Source of the DNA: Apostichopus japonicus
Lineage: Eukaryota; Echinodermata; Holothuroidea; Aspidochirotida; Stichopodidae
Direction: 5' to 3'
Assembly (NCBI RefSeq): GCF_037975245.1
Contig: NC_092564.1
Location: 8,345,984-8,405,983, forward strand
DNA: 60,000 bases
Numbering within the stretch: the first letter of the stretch is position 1; each line of letters begins with the position of its first letter. Below the pieces are notes generated by a model. The model did not search any database. It was not told the DNA's origin and was given only the letters and a program-made list of their open reading frames with translations. A program made the translations under genes and the position numbers. Below, in pieces: positions 53,901 to 60,000 of this stretch.

Positions 53901-56900
53901 AGCATTTAATCAAAAGCCACAATAGTTTATTGATTTTATATCCATGCAAGTCACTAGAAGAAGAGATAACCTACCATTGCATTATTTGATATTTCAGACA
54001 TTGCCATTGTAGTAAGTTATCTTTGACTCAAAGAGAGCGTCATCCAATACACCCTAAATAAAATACATGAACTTGCACTGCAAAATCCTTGCACAAATCT
54101 AAATACTTAACAGTTCTATATAGGAAGTTATGACAGAGCATGGGCATACATTGGGGCATACATTGTCACATATCATTTAACATGAGCATACTACCTTTGC
54201 AAGAATCTTCTGGTACAGGGAAGCAAGAAGTGAGAACCCTCTCATCTGGTACAGCTTCCATCTCAAATGGAGGTCTGGAGTTGGGATCCCTGTTGAATTT
54301 AGCGCAGAGGTATGGGACATCATCACACTGAAGACCGTCCATATCAAAATTTGAAAAGATGCGGCTCATGTCGATGTTATCGCCAGGGTTGTAGAGGGGA
54401 GTAGAGGCATAGTATGGATCCAGTACTTGTTCTTGAGGATTCTGTTGTTCACCCTTGCCATTAGGTTTCTTGCTACCCCAAAAGGATACAGTCCAGAGGT
54501 CGAACCCAGATGGGACGGTGCCACTTTCATCGGTAGAGGAGGCAGTACCCTGAAAGTTAACAGGGTTGGATCTCCTTCCCTCCACAAGATCGATGTCAAT
54601 AGGATTTGTTGTAAAGTCGTCGATGAAGACAGCTGTCAAGAAAATATCAATTGGAATTTAAAAAAGCTATTCTCATTAAACTTCAAGATTTCTGCAAGAC
54701 CAAATGTGCATGCACTGAAAAAGACAAAATGGTCTGTATCTATGCCACTGTGAGGTCAACAAAGAAAAGTATGCATTTCAGACTGGGGTGACCCATTTAG
54801 TTGAGTTTTGGAAATGATAATATCCTAACAACATACATGTAACACAAACTGTATACAAAGCAGTCATGTGGTGTAACAAAGGAATACATGCTTTAGCTTT
54901 CATTTGAAAATTACTATCAAACCAATCGCTAATCAAAAGCTTCCAGCAAAATCTCTCTGCACTTTTAATCTTTTTTGTTTTGTTTTTTGTAATTGTCACA
55001 GGTTGTTTTGATAAACAAATCTACTTTATAAAGTATGAACCACAATATTTTTATTTTCTATTTAAGCAGCTTGTAGCATCTCTTGTTGCCATGGTAAATA
55101 CACTTGGGCACAAAAAAATGATGTATTTCATGAGCGTCTACAACAGAAATGCCTAAGCTTAAAAAACTTTACTCAAGCGGATGGAACTAAAGTTGCAAGT
55201 AATTTTGAAGTCAATTTGAAGGTGATACTGATAAAAATCATTCTTACAAATGAGTACAGCAGCATATTCCTGCCATTTTGTTTCCTTTTTTGTTTACAAA
55301 TCGGCACAAAGCAGGGTAGAATAACAGACATGCAAAGGGACTAAACATTGACACAGTTCAGACTCAACCACCAGAAAATGTGTTGACAAACGATGACTAT
55401 TATTGTTTTGTATCAAATACTTCTATTTTGTAAATATTGGAACAGTTTACGACTAATTGCCTATCTTCACTATCACAATTAATGTTTAATGTTACTACTT
55501 TGTTCAAGTTTGTTATAACCTTCAAGGACTTTATTTTGCATGTTGATAATTATCAGAACAAATTTGCTTCAGAAAATACAATAATCCACGGAATTGTTTG
55601 CGGTAAGGAGAAGAAGCTCTGGGAGTGGATGAGAGGTCAGAAATCACAAGAAAACAAGACTGCTAAAAAATTGACTTTCAGGCCAGACAACTGTTAGTCT
55701 TTATGAACAGTACATATAATGTAAATAAATGTAAATAAAACTTGAGGGATAAGGAACCATTAATGCAGTCCTCTTGGCTATTTTTTCTAAACATCGGTAG
55801 GATGGAGGTAGCTGGTTCAGACACAAAAGCAAGATGCAGCCATGAACTTTTTAATCGAATGAAGAAAGTTCACAGAATGAAACTTTCCATGAATGAGAAT
55901 GTGGGTTATGCAGTTTAAATACAGGTTCTTTGAAAAATTTCAACTTAAACCAGTGACTGACCACGGAAGGTTTAAGAGATAAATATGGCAAGGAATCTTT
56001 TCCTTTTCTTTTAAATTTTGTAGCTCGTGTATCTAACGCCATTACACAAGACATAAACCAAGATCTCATCTTTATCTCATACTGCAGCTTCAATGTCTTA
56101 TCTGCTGTGGTCAATTGTGCTATATCACTGCAGTGGCAAAACAAGGCACATTTTTTAATTTTCATATTGTCAGAGGTTTTAAAGCCACTTAAAGGTTAAA
56201 TATGATGGTTGGGTTTACATCTCCATTAAATAGGACTTCGGTTAAACTTCGGTTAACAAACAACAAACATCATTCGAAATCTCCAGAGATTTTGGAAAAG
56301 AAAAGTTAAAAAGCTGGTTGATATAAAATATATTATTAATGCAATAATAAGGCAAAAATAATGTGAGGGAACATATTAAGAGAGAAGATACTTGGAAGTC
56401 CCAATAGGAAATTATTAAAGAGGATACAATCTTAGATTCCACAAGTTTGGATTAACTGATTCGGGAAATTTACTACGACACACAACAACAGAAACACAAT
56501 GACACTGCTGCCTCAGAGTTCAATCAGACCACAGACTGGTCTCGCAGATTGCAATTAACACTTCCTTCGAATAAGGTGCATTGTTTTTCTTGCTTTGAGA
56601 TATTTGATTGGGTCTTTACTAATTCTAGTAACCATAGCAACCACCTATTGGGACTTTAAAATAAGCATTAGAGAGAATGATTAATGCAATAATAATCTCC
56701 AAATCATGCACAAGAAGTTGAACAATGATGTAGATGGATAGGTTATATTTTTAGACTTTCTACTCAAATTCTTATTATTGTTCTTTACATTTTAAAATCA
56801 TACCAGATAGATATCAAAACTTCTGAATTCATATAAAATCACCACAGATTGCATGGCATTTGCCAAATACAATATTAAAACTGCCATTATAAATTTTTTC

Positions 56901-59748
56901 TACCTGCATCATTGTTCAACTGTCACAAACCCATAACGCGATAGATTTATCTGGTCTTACCGAGTGTCCATAATCACCTTGCTCTTATAGTCTAGTTTAG
57001 CAGATTATATCTTAGACCTGTGAGATCACTTTACCATACAGCTGCTCCACTAGCTTGTGTTTTAGTAGACTAGTCAGACAGACCACGAGTTGTGGTTCTT
57101 GCTGATAAAGAAAAATACAATCTTACCTTTCAATATATTACCTCCCAAAATTCCTCTATCTTCCTGGTTCTTGTTTGTCAGAGCCACTGGTATTACTCAC
57201 ATCGCAAGGAGTATTTTTTTTAATACCCAGTTAGGCTCTTATCCCTTTTAAAAATGCCCAGGCTAACATAAATACTACACTAGTACCGAAAGGGTTCCAT
57301 TTATCTTTGGCTAACCTATCTCTTAATTTACCCATATGTTACAGTTAGCAACTTTTGTAGCATCCTTGCCACTGAATTAAGAAGGTCAAAGATGATGCAA
57401 CAGACCCCTTTAGTTTATTGATACCTATTCCCCATTTAATGGCCCCATAACCATCAACAATGAGAGTACCATTAGTTGTAAACTAGCAGTATCAAAATTA
57501 TTATGGAGGCAAGTTCAAGGAAGAGGTAGCACAGAGGAGGAGAGAATCACAAGAGATTGCGAGTTAAGACTAGGCTTGCTTTTAAGGAGGTAGCCATGTT
57601 ATGGAAGAATTATTTCAGCTGGTTAATCAAATTTTGTGAGTGGCAAGGAGTAATGTCCCCCAAGGGGTAAATGTGAGAGGTATCCCAAATTTGTCGGAAA
57701 GATAAGAAATATTTCAAGCCAAGTTTGTTAGATCAGAAAAGAAAAAGGGCTAAAAAGCAAATGTTCATTAGAGTCAAAAGGTCAGAGAGGGAAGAAGACA
57801 TTGTGCATTCATATGTCAACCTTATACATAATGCTCTTGCTTTTCCTTCTTCAAATAACTCGATATTTTCTAAAGAACTTTTTACACTCCAAAAGAAAGT
57901 TCTTTTCTTGTTCTTTTCATAACTATGGGGTTATAAAGTGGCAATCTTTCCTTTCTTCTTTCACTATTCTATCTGTTTCTCAGATATTATAAACTAATTT
58001 GCAACTTTTTTTCCTTTTCACGGCGGTCATATTTTCAGGGAGGTAGAAATTAATTGGTCCCAGTTTTTTTTTTTAGAGGTGGAGATAATCGGGCTTCTAG
58101 CGAGAAAACTAGAGCCGCCATGTAAATATCGACACATACTGGTGGCCACATAAATGGTGTTCACAATGAAATACAAATGCACACAGAGTATGGAGGAGAG
58201 ATTAGTAGCAAAATCCATCAAGGACACACTCAAGTTTTGATATTTGTTGGACTTATGAATTTGTTGTTAATTACCCAGAATGACAGAGTAATGCAATCAT
58301 GCCACATGCAAGGTGACCTCCATTTAATTGTTATGGCAGTTACTTTGAAGGGTGCAACCAAAACAACTTTCTTTTGCACAAATTTATCAACACTTGAGTG
58401 TGCCTACATGAGAGGAACGGACAGACGTAAGAAACGGAAGAATGTCTGATGCACACCAGACAACAGTGAAGTAGACAAACAGAAAACAACAAAGAAACAA
58501 AAACAAAAAAATAAAATAAAAAACAAACTGCAAGGAACCATAAAGCGCCATATTTGCATATATGTTAGAGGGAGCTGATCAGTTGGCCCACCTCGGCAGT
58601 TCTCTGCTTGACATTTAACGATGGACTCTCCACCGTCAGAGGCCTCAAAGGAGAAGTCGGGATTAGGTGTATCACACTGGGTAAATTCCAGACACAGGTA
58701 TCCAATCTCTCCACATCCCAGCTGAGATACGTCAAAGTCGGCCTGAAGGTTTTCAAAGTAGAGTGGACCGCCGGGGCTGAGAGGAATAGCCGCCTCATAG
58801 CTGTCCAAAATCTGTGAGCTTAGCGGCTGCCTGGCTCCAGATCCATCGTTGTTACGACTTCCGAACATGTTGACCTTCCACAGACAGGCGCCTGAGACGC
58901 CTCTGCTGTAAGGTTCCATGTCAATTGTTGCATCTATGGTGACTGGCACTGGCTGGCCAGAGGGAATGAAGTCGGGGACTTCGCGAGTGAAGTCCAAGTT
59001 GGTGGCGACCACACCTGGGGGGGTTAAACAAGACGATACCATAATGATAAATTGAGACTCATGTGTGGTGAAGTGAAATGCATGTTTGACGACCAAACAG
59101 ATATGTATGGTATTCCATCAAGTTATCCACTAACTTTCATCTTACCTTTGGATTTTAATCGTACTACTGTTTCTAGTTTTCTGTACTGTCCAAGATCAAA
59201 TCTCTCATACAACACGGTTACATGCTATCGTAAGACATTAGATCAAACACATCTGTGGTGACATCACTTTATTATAGCGCGTAGCCCTAAAAGGTTAATG
59301 CAAGAGCGAGAAGTGTTACCTTTGCATCTATCCGTTATGTCAACACAAGTCACAAATGGATCCTGTTCTGGAATGGTTCCAAACTCATAGTCAATGCTAG
59401 CAGCGGCATCCTTTTCCATCTCCATGCAAAAATAGGAAGCTTGTGAGCAGGTAACACCGGACAGGTCGGCTTCGATCGAGATGCCTTCAAAGTCTAGGTC
59501 CTGATCATACAACAAGGGAGTGTCCTTGTACGCTGGCGTAAGAATTTCTTCCTTTGGATCGTACTTGGGACCACGACCGTCATCTCTGGGGCTAAAGTAA
59601 GACTTGACCTTCCAGAGGTCTTCTCCGGCTACCGCAGTGCTGGTTGGGTGTCTGACGGCAGTCAGATCCACCACTAACGTATTGGGTTGATCTTCAATGA
59701 TAACATCAGGCTCGGTTAGGTCTGCATTCAGTTCGGTAAAGATGGCCT
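14844..59748 (-). CDS. Fibrillar procollagen alpha chain with SURF modules (sea urchin 2-alpha/5-alpha type), 5' end outside window
   Basis: Sixty-one in-frame coding exons were placed. In order they encode SURF modules (six visible, more likely upstream), a short linker, an interrupted minor helix, the N-telopeptide, a 337-triplet major helix, the C-telopeptide and a COLFI C-propeptide. The product is a secreted extracellular-matrix chain that trimerises through the C-propeptide, is trimmed by N- and C-proteinases and packs into cross-linked fibrils. All introns within the helix are phase 0 and helix exons are 45, 48, 54, 72, 99 or 108 nt, the ancestral fibrillar pattern. SURF introns are phase 1. 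The signal peptide and any VWC or TSPN domain must lie beyond 60,000. The C-propeptide lacks Cys3, suggesting a heterotrimer partner such as the 2-alpha chain. Choosing between 2-alpha and 5-alpha needs alignment. Apart from the listed repeats and MITE, I recognised no gene in the introns, including the 4-kb one at 54633-58591. Confidence 0.93.
15049..15144. repeat. 22-bp tandem repeat in the last collagen intron
   Basis: About 4.3 copies of gggcaaagtgtgggtagtag-type units, starting about 60 bases upstream of the final acceptor on the coding strand. Confidence 0.85.
15883..16104 (-). CDS. Collagen exon w60: C-propeptide core
   Basis: 222 nt. [20 protein letters not shown] then CKN carries Cys6; the exon ends VLEDGCQ with Cys7. 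Compare vertebrate [21 protein letters not shown]. Acceptor gattttag, donor gtaaga. Confidence 0.96.
16199..16258. repeat. 12-14-bp tandem repeat
   Basis: Five copies of agcagtgtacaaa with variable A-run length, in the intron before exon w60. Confidence 0.9.
16673..16848 (-). CDS. Collagen exon w59: C-propeptide calcium-binding region
   Basis: 176 nt, phase 1 to 0. [20 protein letters not shown] matches vertebrate EYWIDPNQGCNLDAIKVFC, with Ser in place of Cys3. It then carries Cys4 and Cys5 (VYC, ETC) and an NAT glycosylation sequon. Donor gtaggt. Confidence 0.95.
17425..17599 (-). CDS. Collagen exon w58: C-proteinase site and start of COLFI C-propeptide
   Basis: 175 nt, phase 0 to 1. Starts [12 protein letters not shown], placing a likely BMP-1/tolloid cleavage before DD (vertebrate YYRA-DD). 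[18 protein letters not shown] holds C-propeptide Cys1 and Cys2. Confidence 0.94.
18140..18208 (-). CDS. Collagen exon w57: C-telopeptide
   Basis: 69 nt: [15 protein letters not shown] then ANDPLGYM. The Lys lies 18 residues past the helix, close to the cross-link lysine of vertebrate alpha-1(I) C-telopeptide. Tyr-Pro repeats replace the vertebrate Phe-rich segment. Confidence 0.9.
18810..18827 (-). CDS. Collagen exon w56: 18-nt exon, last triplet and start of C-telopeptide
   Basis: Encodes GPVQYS, phase 0 at both ends, between atttaacag and gtaagt. Without it triplet 337 and the first telopeptide residues are lost but frame is kept. Confidence 0.85.
19296..19367 (-). CDS. Collagen exon w55: triplets 329-336, stable helix end
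   Basis: 72 nt; [12 protein letters not shown] then [12 protein letters not shown]. The Pro-rich end is where triple-helix nucleation starts. Confidence 0.94.
19560..20385. repeat. 55-bp minisatellite, 15 copies, intron w54-w55
   Basis: The period is 55 bp throughout. Units start tggtacaattattgaacata and differ at a few recurrent sites (acac or atac, a cgcta/cacta switch), so variants have been shuffled by unequal exchange or conversion. Confidence 0.95.
20529..20600 (-). CDS. Collagen exon w54: triplets 321-328
   Basis: 72 nt; [12 protein letters not shown] through GSPGSQ. A 55-bp minisatellite fills the intron that follows. Confidence 0.94.
20761..20814 (-). CDS. Collagen exon w53: triplets 315-320
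   Basis: 54 nt, [18 protein letters not shown]. Donor gtatgt. Confidence 0.94.
21069..21111 (+). repeat. G-rich tract able to form a G-quadruplex
   Basis: Seven or more runs of at least three G with 1-3 nt spacers on the plus strand, 26 nt past the donor of exon w52 (C-rich in the transcript). Confidence 0.75.
21137..21190 (-). CDS. Collagen exon w52: triplets 309-314, C-side cross-link lysine
   Basis: 54 nt, [28 protein letters not shown] closely matches the vertebrate GIKGHRGFSG site around K930; here the Lys is residue 927. Confidence 0.94.
21502..21555 (-). CDS. Collagen exon w51: triplets 303-308
   Basis: 54 nt, [18 protein letters not shown]. The 1.7-kb intron upstream of it holds no further exon that I can see. 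Confidence 0.94.
23260..23367 (-). CDS. Collagen exon w50: triplets 291-302
   Basis: 108 nt; [12 protein letters not shown] through GVTGAV. Confidence 0.94.
24364..24471 (-). CDS. Collagen exon w49: triplets 279-290
   Basis: 108 nt; [12 protein letters not shown] through GMVGAF, with RGD in GYRGDQ. Confidence 0.94.
24700..24807 (-). CDS. Collagen exon w48: triplets 267-278
   Basis: 108 nt; [18 protein letters not shown] through GIDGSS. Donor gtgagt. Confidence 0.94.
25174..25227 (-). CDS. Collagen exon w47: triplets 261-266, first Gly replaced by Ala
   Basis: 54 nt, [18 protein letters not shown]. The first codon is GCT (Ala) where the repeat demands Gly (GGN). Acceptor ttaaaag, donor gtaagt; no alternative acceptor nearby restores Gly. 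Confidence 0.9.
25453..25506 (-). CDS. Collagen exon w46: triplets 255-260
   Basis: 54 nt, [18 protein letters not shown]. Donor gtaggt. The exon before the helix break. Confidence 0.92.
25958..26065 (-). CDS. Collagen exon w45: triplets 243-254
   Basis: 108 nt; [18 protein letters not shown] through GRSGRM. Donor gtaact. Confidence 0.94.
26599..26652 (-). CDS. Collagen exon w44: triplets 237-242
   Basis: 54 nt, [18 protein letters not shown]. Confidence 0.94.
27099..27152 (-). CDS. Collagen exon w43: triplets 231-236
   Basis: 54 nt, [18 protein letters not shown]. Confidence 0.94.
28225..28278 (-). CDS. Collagen exon w42: triplets 225-230
   Basis: 54 nt, [18 protein letters not shown]; includes RGD. 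Its first nine residues nearly repeat those of the next exon (GPQGAQGAI), hinting at exon duplication. Confidence 0.94.
28820..29110. repeat. 20-bp minisatellite, about 14 copies, intron w41-w42
   Basis: Units of cagtcattcactgccacccc with variable C-run length. Long plus-strand frames over it (SHSLPPP repeats) are artefacts of the repeat. Confidence 0.92.
29248..29355 (-). CDS. Collagen exon w41: triplets 213-224
   Basis: 108 nt; [12 protein letters not shown] through GAPGIQ. Donor gtaaaa. Confidence 0.94.
29894..29947 (-). CDS. Collagen exon w40: triplets 207-212
   Basis: 54 nt, [18 protein letters not shown]. Donor gtgagt. Confidence 0.94.
30558..30611 (-). CDS. Collagen exon w39: triplets 201-206
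   Basis: 54 nt, [18 protein letters not shown]. Confidence 0.94.
30847..30908. repeat. 32-bp direct duplication in a CpG-bearing patch
   Basis: Two adjacent copies of gcgagcactcacgttcgcta plus 12 bases, differing at one or two sites. Confidence 0.85.
31074..31127 (-). CDS. Collagen exon w38: triplets 195-200
   Basis: 54 nt, [18 protein letters not shown]. Confidence 0.94.
31697..31750 (-). CDS. Collagen exon w37: triplets 189-194
   Basis: 54 nt, [18 protein letters not shown]. Confidence 0.94.
32318..32371 (-). CDS. Collagen exon w36: triplets 183-188
   Basis: 54 nt, [18 protein letters not shown]. Donor gtaata. Confidence 0.94.
32950..33003 (-). CDS. Collagen exon w35: triplets 177-182
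   Basis: 54 nt, [18 protein letters not shown]. Confidence 0.94.
33438..34012. repeat. 23-bp minisatellite, about 25 copies, intron w34-w35
   Basis: Units tttaagtattgcttctttgt plus gtc. The array ends about 12 nt from the donor of exon w34. Confidence 0.95.
34024..34122 (-). CDS. Collagen exon w34: triplets 166-176
   Basis: 99 nt; [12 protein letters not shown] through GADGNQ. A 23-bp minisatellite starts about 12 nt past the donor. Confidence 0.94.
34336..34735. mobile_element. 400-bp MITE with 46-bp terminal inverted repeats, PIF/Harbinger (Tourist)-like
   Basis: The ends read agcccgggtcacatctgcgc and its reverse complement; arms match over about 46 bp with one mismatch. A TAA triplet flanks both sides (34333-34335 and 34736-34738), the 3-bp TWA target duplication of the PIF/Harbinger group. 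There is no coding capacity, so it needs a transposase in trans. It lies in the intron between w33 and w34. Confidence 0.85.
34930..35028 (-). CDS. Collagen exon w33: triplets 155-165
   Basis: 99 nt; [18 protein letters not shown] through GNRGSV. Confidence 0.94.
35502..35609 (-). CDS. Collagen exon w32: triplets 143-154
   Basis: 108 nt; [12 protein letters not shown] through GPVGIQ, with RGD in GIRGDQ. The donor gtacaa is weak. Confidence 0.93.
35905..36625. repeat. 47-bp minisatellite, about 16 copies, intron w31-w32
   Basis: Units contain ccatgactgttcatatggaa and ctttttgctctcacatgg. One copy is truncated near 36550. The array starts about 35 nt past the donor of exon w31. Confidence 0.95.
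36659..36712 (-). CDS. Collagen exon w31: triplets 137-142
   Basis: 54 nt, [19 protein letters not shown] 47-bp minisatellite begins about 35-40 nt past its donor. Confidence 0.94.
37281..37334 (-). CDS. Collagen exon w30: triplets 131-136
   Basis: 54 nt, [18 protein letters not shown]. Confidence 0.94.
37461..37527 (+). repeat. G-rich tract with quadruplex potential
   Basis: Many runs of three to six G on the plus strand next to a T tract, in the intron between w29 and w30. Confidence 0.65.
37690..37734 (-). CDS. Collagen exon w29: triplets 126-130
   Basis: 45 nt, [15 protein letters not shown]. Confidence 0.93.
38214..38312 (-). CDS. Collagen exon w28: triplets 115-125
   Basis: 99 nt; [12 protein letters not shown] through GAPGKVGPQ. 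Donor gtatgt. Confidence 0.94.
38655..38708 (-). CDS. Collagen exon w27: triplets 109-114
   Basis: 54 nt, [18 protein letters not shown]; highly charged, no Pro. Confidence 0.94.
39300..39353 (-). CDS. Collagen exon w26: triplets 103-108
   Basis: 54 nt, [18 protein letters not shown]. Confidence 0.94.
39565..39877 (-). repeat. Degenerate repeats of a splice-donor sequence
   Basis: The donor of w25 reads gtaagttacccaagtcatta on the minus strand. Diverged copies of the gtaa..cccaagtca block occur at 39728-39743, 39686-39698, 39651-39665 and 39565-39579. Confidence 0.6.
39878..39931 (-). CDS. Collagen exon w25: triplets 97-102
   Basis: 54 nt, [18 protein letters not shown]. Its donor sequence has diverged copies in the following intron. 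Confidence 0.94.
40218..40271 (-). CDS. Collagen exon w24: triplets 91-96
   Basis: 54 nt, [18 protein letters not shown]. Confidence 0.94.
40819..40917 (-). CDS. Collagen exon w23: triplets 80-90
   Basis: 99 nt; [12 protein letters not shown] through GRQGNQGVS. Confidence 0.94.
41325..41378 (-). CDS. Collagen exon w22: triplets 74-79
   Basis: 54 nt, [18 protein letters not shown]; wholly uncharged. Confidence 0.94.
41789..42370. repeat. Degenerate tandem repeat of about 35-45 bp, intron w21-w22
   Basis: Repeated words gaactaaatgtgttatagtt and cctctctttgctttcacaat, more diverged toward the w21 donor, where units read gaattaaatgtgtcataaag. Confidence 0.8.
42381..42425 (-). CDS. Collagen exon w21: triplets 69-73
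   Basis: 45 nt, [15 protein letters not shown]. Its donor is the atypical gttagt, and a degenerate tandem repeat begins about 10 nt beyond. Confidence 0.92.
43150..43248 (-). CDS. Collagen exon w20: triplets 58-68
   Basis: 99 nt; [12 protein letters not shown] to GTTGAP, with GAPGER. Confidence 0.94.
43717..43815 (-). CDS. Collagen exon w19: triplets 47-57
   Basis: 99 nt; starts [12 protein letters not shown], ends GPSGPQGAK. Donor gtaatt. Confidence 0.94.
44251..44304 (-). CDS. Collagen exon w18: triplets 41-46
   Basis: 54 nt, [18 protein letters not shown]; Gln in five of six triplets and no Pro. Confidence 0.94.
44836..44934 (-). CDS. Collagen exon w17: triplets 30-40
   Basis: 99 nt; begins [12 protein letters not shown] and ends in three GAA triplets, an Ala-rich, Pro-free patch likely to be locally loose. 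Confidence 0.94.
45507..45614 (-). CDS. Collagen exon w16: triplets 18-29, N-side cross-link lysine
   Basis: 108 nt ending GARGHKGFT. The Lys, helix residue 84 by my count, matches vertebrate K87 of the KGHR-type cross-link site. Donor gtaaga. Confidence 0.94.
46236..46289 (-). CDS. Collagen exon w15: triplets 12-17
   Basis: 54 nt, [18 protein letters not shown]; includes RGD. Confidence 0.94.
46658..46711 (-). CDS. Collagen exon w14: triplets 6-11
   Basis: 54 nt, [18 protein letters not shown]; the densest GPP cluster in the major helix. Donor gtaaag. Confidence 0.94.
47201..47248 (-). CDS. Collagen exon w13: start of major helix, triplets 1-5
   Basis: 48 nt, R then [15 protein letters not shown]. 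Donor gtacgt. Confidence 0.9.
47572..47661 (-). CDS. Collagen exon w12: N-proteinase region and N-telopeptide
   Basis: 90 nt, 30 residues without Gly-X-Y repeat: [15 protein letters not shown] then [15 protein letters not shown]. The single Lys (SGYKG) is the candidate N-telopeptide cross-link lysine. Three tyrosines are present. Donor gtaagc. Confidence 0.88.
47840..47905. repeat. C-rich imperfect repeat
   Basis: Three or so copies of ctacccaccactaacctccc-like units in the intron between w11 and w12. Confidence 0.7.
48233..48310 (-). CDS. Collagen exon w11: end of minor helix
   Basis: 78 nt. Eight triplets ending in four GPP repeats and GE. The Pro-rich end is expected to be very stable, and helix ends here before the N-proteinase/telopeptide region. 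Confidence 0.92.
49242..49295 (-). CDS. Collagen exon w10: minor helix
   Basis: 54 nt, [18 protein letters not shown], six triplets. Donor gtaagt. Confidence 0.92.
49904..49957 (-). CDS. Collagen exon w9: break and resumed minor helix
   Basis: 54 nt, [24 protein letters not shown] completes a nine-residue interruption, after which the repeat resumes. Donor gtgagt. Confidence 0.88.
50275..50325 (-). CDS. Collagen exon w8: start of minor helix
   Basis: 51 nt, encodes [17 protein letters not shown]. It gives three Gly-X-Y triplets, then breaks at AYI. Donor gtaagt. Confidence 0.85.
50891..50901 (-). CDS. Collagen exon w7: 11-nt microexon, phase 1 to phase 0
   Basis: Encodes the end of a Pro codon plus PEL (ccccagaactg) between tgtattcag and gtgagt. 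It fits exactly: module A ends with one base of a codon and the next exon starts in phase 0, so 2+9 nt are required. RNA evidence would settle it. Confidence 0.75.
51441..51863 (-). CDS. Collagen exon w6: SURF module A, last before the linker
   Basis: 423 nt, phase 1-1. Core [27 protein letters not shown], and four cysteines ([21 protein letters not shown]). It ends CGT C, to be completed by the microexon. Confidence 0.9.
52232..52663 (-). CDS. Collagen exon w5: SURF module B, rearranged cysteines
   Basis: 432 nt, phase 1-1. Core [13 protein letters not shown], and cysteines at TEDCSG, GLNCEE, KYFCAH and VDCKG. The third standard cysteine (the xVKC position) is missing and a new one appears mid-module. 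Confidence 0.9.
53180..53602 (-). CDS. Collagen exon w4: SURF module C
   Basis: 423 nt, phase 1-1. Core [28 protein letters not shown], and four cysteines ([22 protein letters not shown]). Donor gtaagt. Confidence 0.9.
54195..54632 (-). CDS. Collagen exon w3: SURF module D
   Basis: 438 nt, the longest module here, phase 1-1. Core [26 protein letters not shown], and four cysteines (LQCDD, YLCAK, TSCFP, DSCKG). It is separated from module E by a 4-kb intron in which I found no further module. Confidence 0.9.
58592..59014 (-). CDS. Collagen exon w2: SURF module E, six cysteines
   Basis: 423 nt, phase 1-1. Core [13 protein letters not shown] and [14 protein letters not shown]. The four usual cysteines are present ([23 protein letters not shown]) plus two extra ones, in SGACLW and in FTQCDT. 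The donor gtgggc is weak. Confidence 0.88.
59320..59748 (-). CDS. Collagen exon w1: SURF module F
   Basis: 429 nt, phase 1-1. It carries the module core [13 protein letters not shown], a [11 protein letters not shown] segment, and four cysteines (GVTCSQ, SYFCME, FVTCVD, DRCKG). The acceptor is tacag; the donor is gtaaca after AAA G. Confidence 0.88.
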
Positions 59749-60000
59749 CTGTAATGGTGTAACGAAAGAGAGAATAGAACCACAGTAAGTACTAGATAGA
59801 GGAGGCAACTCAAGAATACATTCACCAGTACTGTACACCAGTAATAACGGTCAAAATTATGCCAGAAAAAATACGAACACAAATCACCAGCTACTCCATT
59901 GTATTGACTTTAAACACACACAATTGTCAATTTTCGCCCTTGTGGTCTGACTGTGACTAATCCGACTACAATTACACACAATGAAGACTTTGCTATGTTA
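59749..60000 (-). other. Intron upstream of the first visible SURF exon
   Basis: No exon seen. The acceptor (cattacag) ends at 59749, so coding sequence continues to the right of the window. Confidence 0.7.

Noticed and set aside
54633-58591. A further SURF exon in the 4-kb intron
   Set aside because: I looked for the DLW core and the paired-cysteine motifs on the minus strand and saw none.

Overview
The window is animal genomic DNA: AT-rich, intron-dense, with GT-AG introns, several minisatellite arrays, poly-C tracts and transposon relics. It most likely comes from an echinoderm. The main gene carries repeated four-cysteine SURF (sea urchin fibrillar) modules in the N-propeptide of a fibrillar procollagen, an architecture known from sea urchin 2-alpha and 5-alpha collagen chains. 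Sea urchin and sea cucumber cannot be told apart from this sequence alone.

Layout. From 1 to about 7.1 kb lies one internal exon of an EEP-family (CCR4/PDE12-like) nuclease gene on the minus strand, followed by mobile-element debris: two non-LTR reverse transcriptase relics, a hAT transposase C-terminus and a hairpin-bearing 42-bp repeat. From 7.9 to 11.4 kb lies a complete four-exon GATAD1 orthologue on the plus strand (235 codons). From 11.4 to 14.8 kb is the shared 3' region between two convergent genes. From 14.8 kb to the right edge runs one fibrillar collagen gene on the minus strand. It is complete at its 3' end and open at its 5' end.

Collagen gene. I placed 61 coding exons by joining splice sites in frame; many are far too short to show as open reading frames. 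In transcript order they encode six SURF modules (one exon each, all phase 1-1), an 11-nt phase-changing microexon, an interrupted minor helix, an N-telopeptide, a major triple helix of 337 triplets (exons of 45, 48, 54, 72, 99 or 108 nt), a C-telopeptide that includes an 18-nt exon, and a COLFI C-propeptide with seven cysteines ending in GPVCFL and a TAA stop. Two checks support completeness. The triplet count is within one of the 338 of vertebrate type I collagen. The two helix lysines that match the vertebrate cross-linking lysines lie 843 residues apart, the same spacing as K87-K930.

The most notable observations are a Gly-to-Ala break in the major helix, loss of the third C-propeptide cysteine (as expected of a chain that depends on heterotrimers), unusual cysteine patterns in two SURF modules, the 11-nt phase-adaptor exon, intronic minisatellites lying just downstream of 5' splice sites, and a 400-bp Harbinger/Tourist-like MITE with an intact TAA target-site duplication. 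I found no wholly new system; the interest lies in the structure of this collagen gene and its introns.
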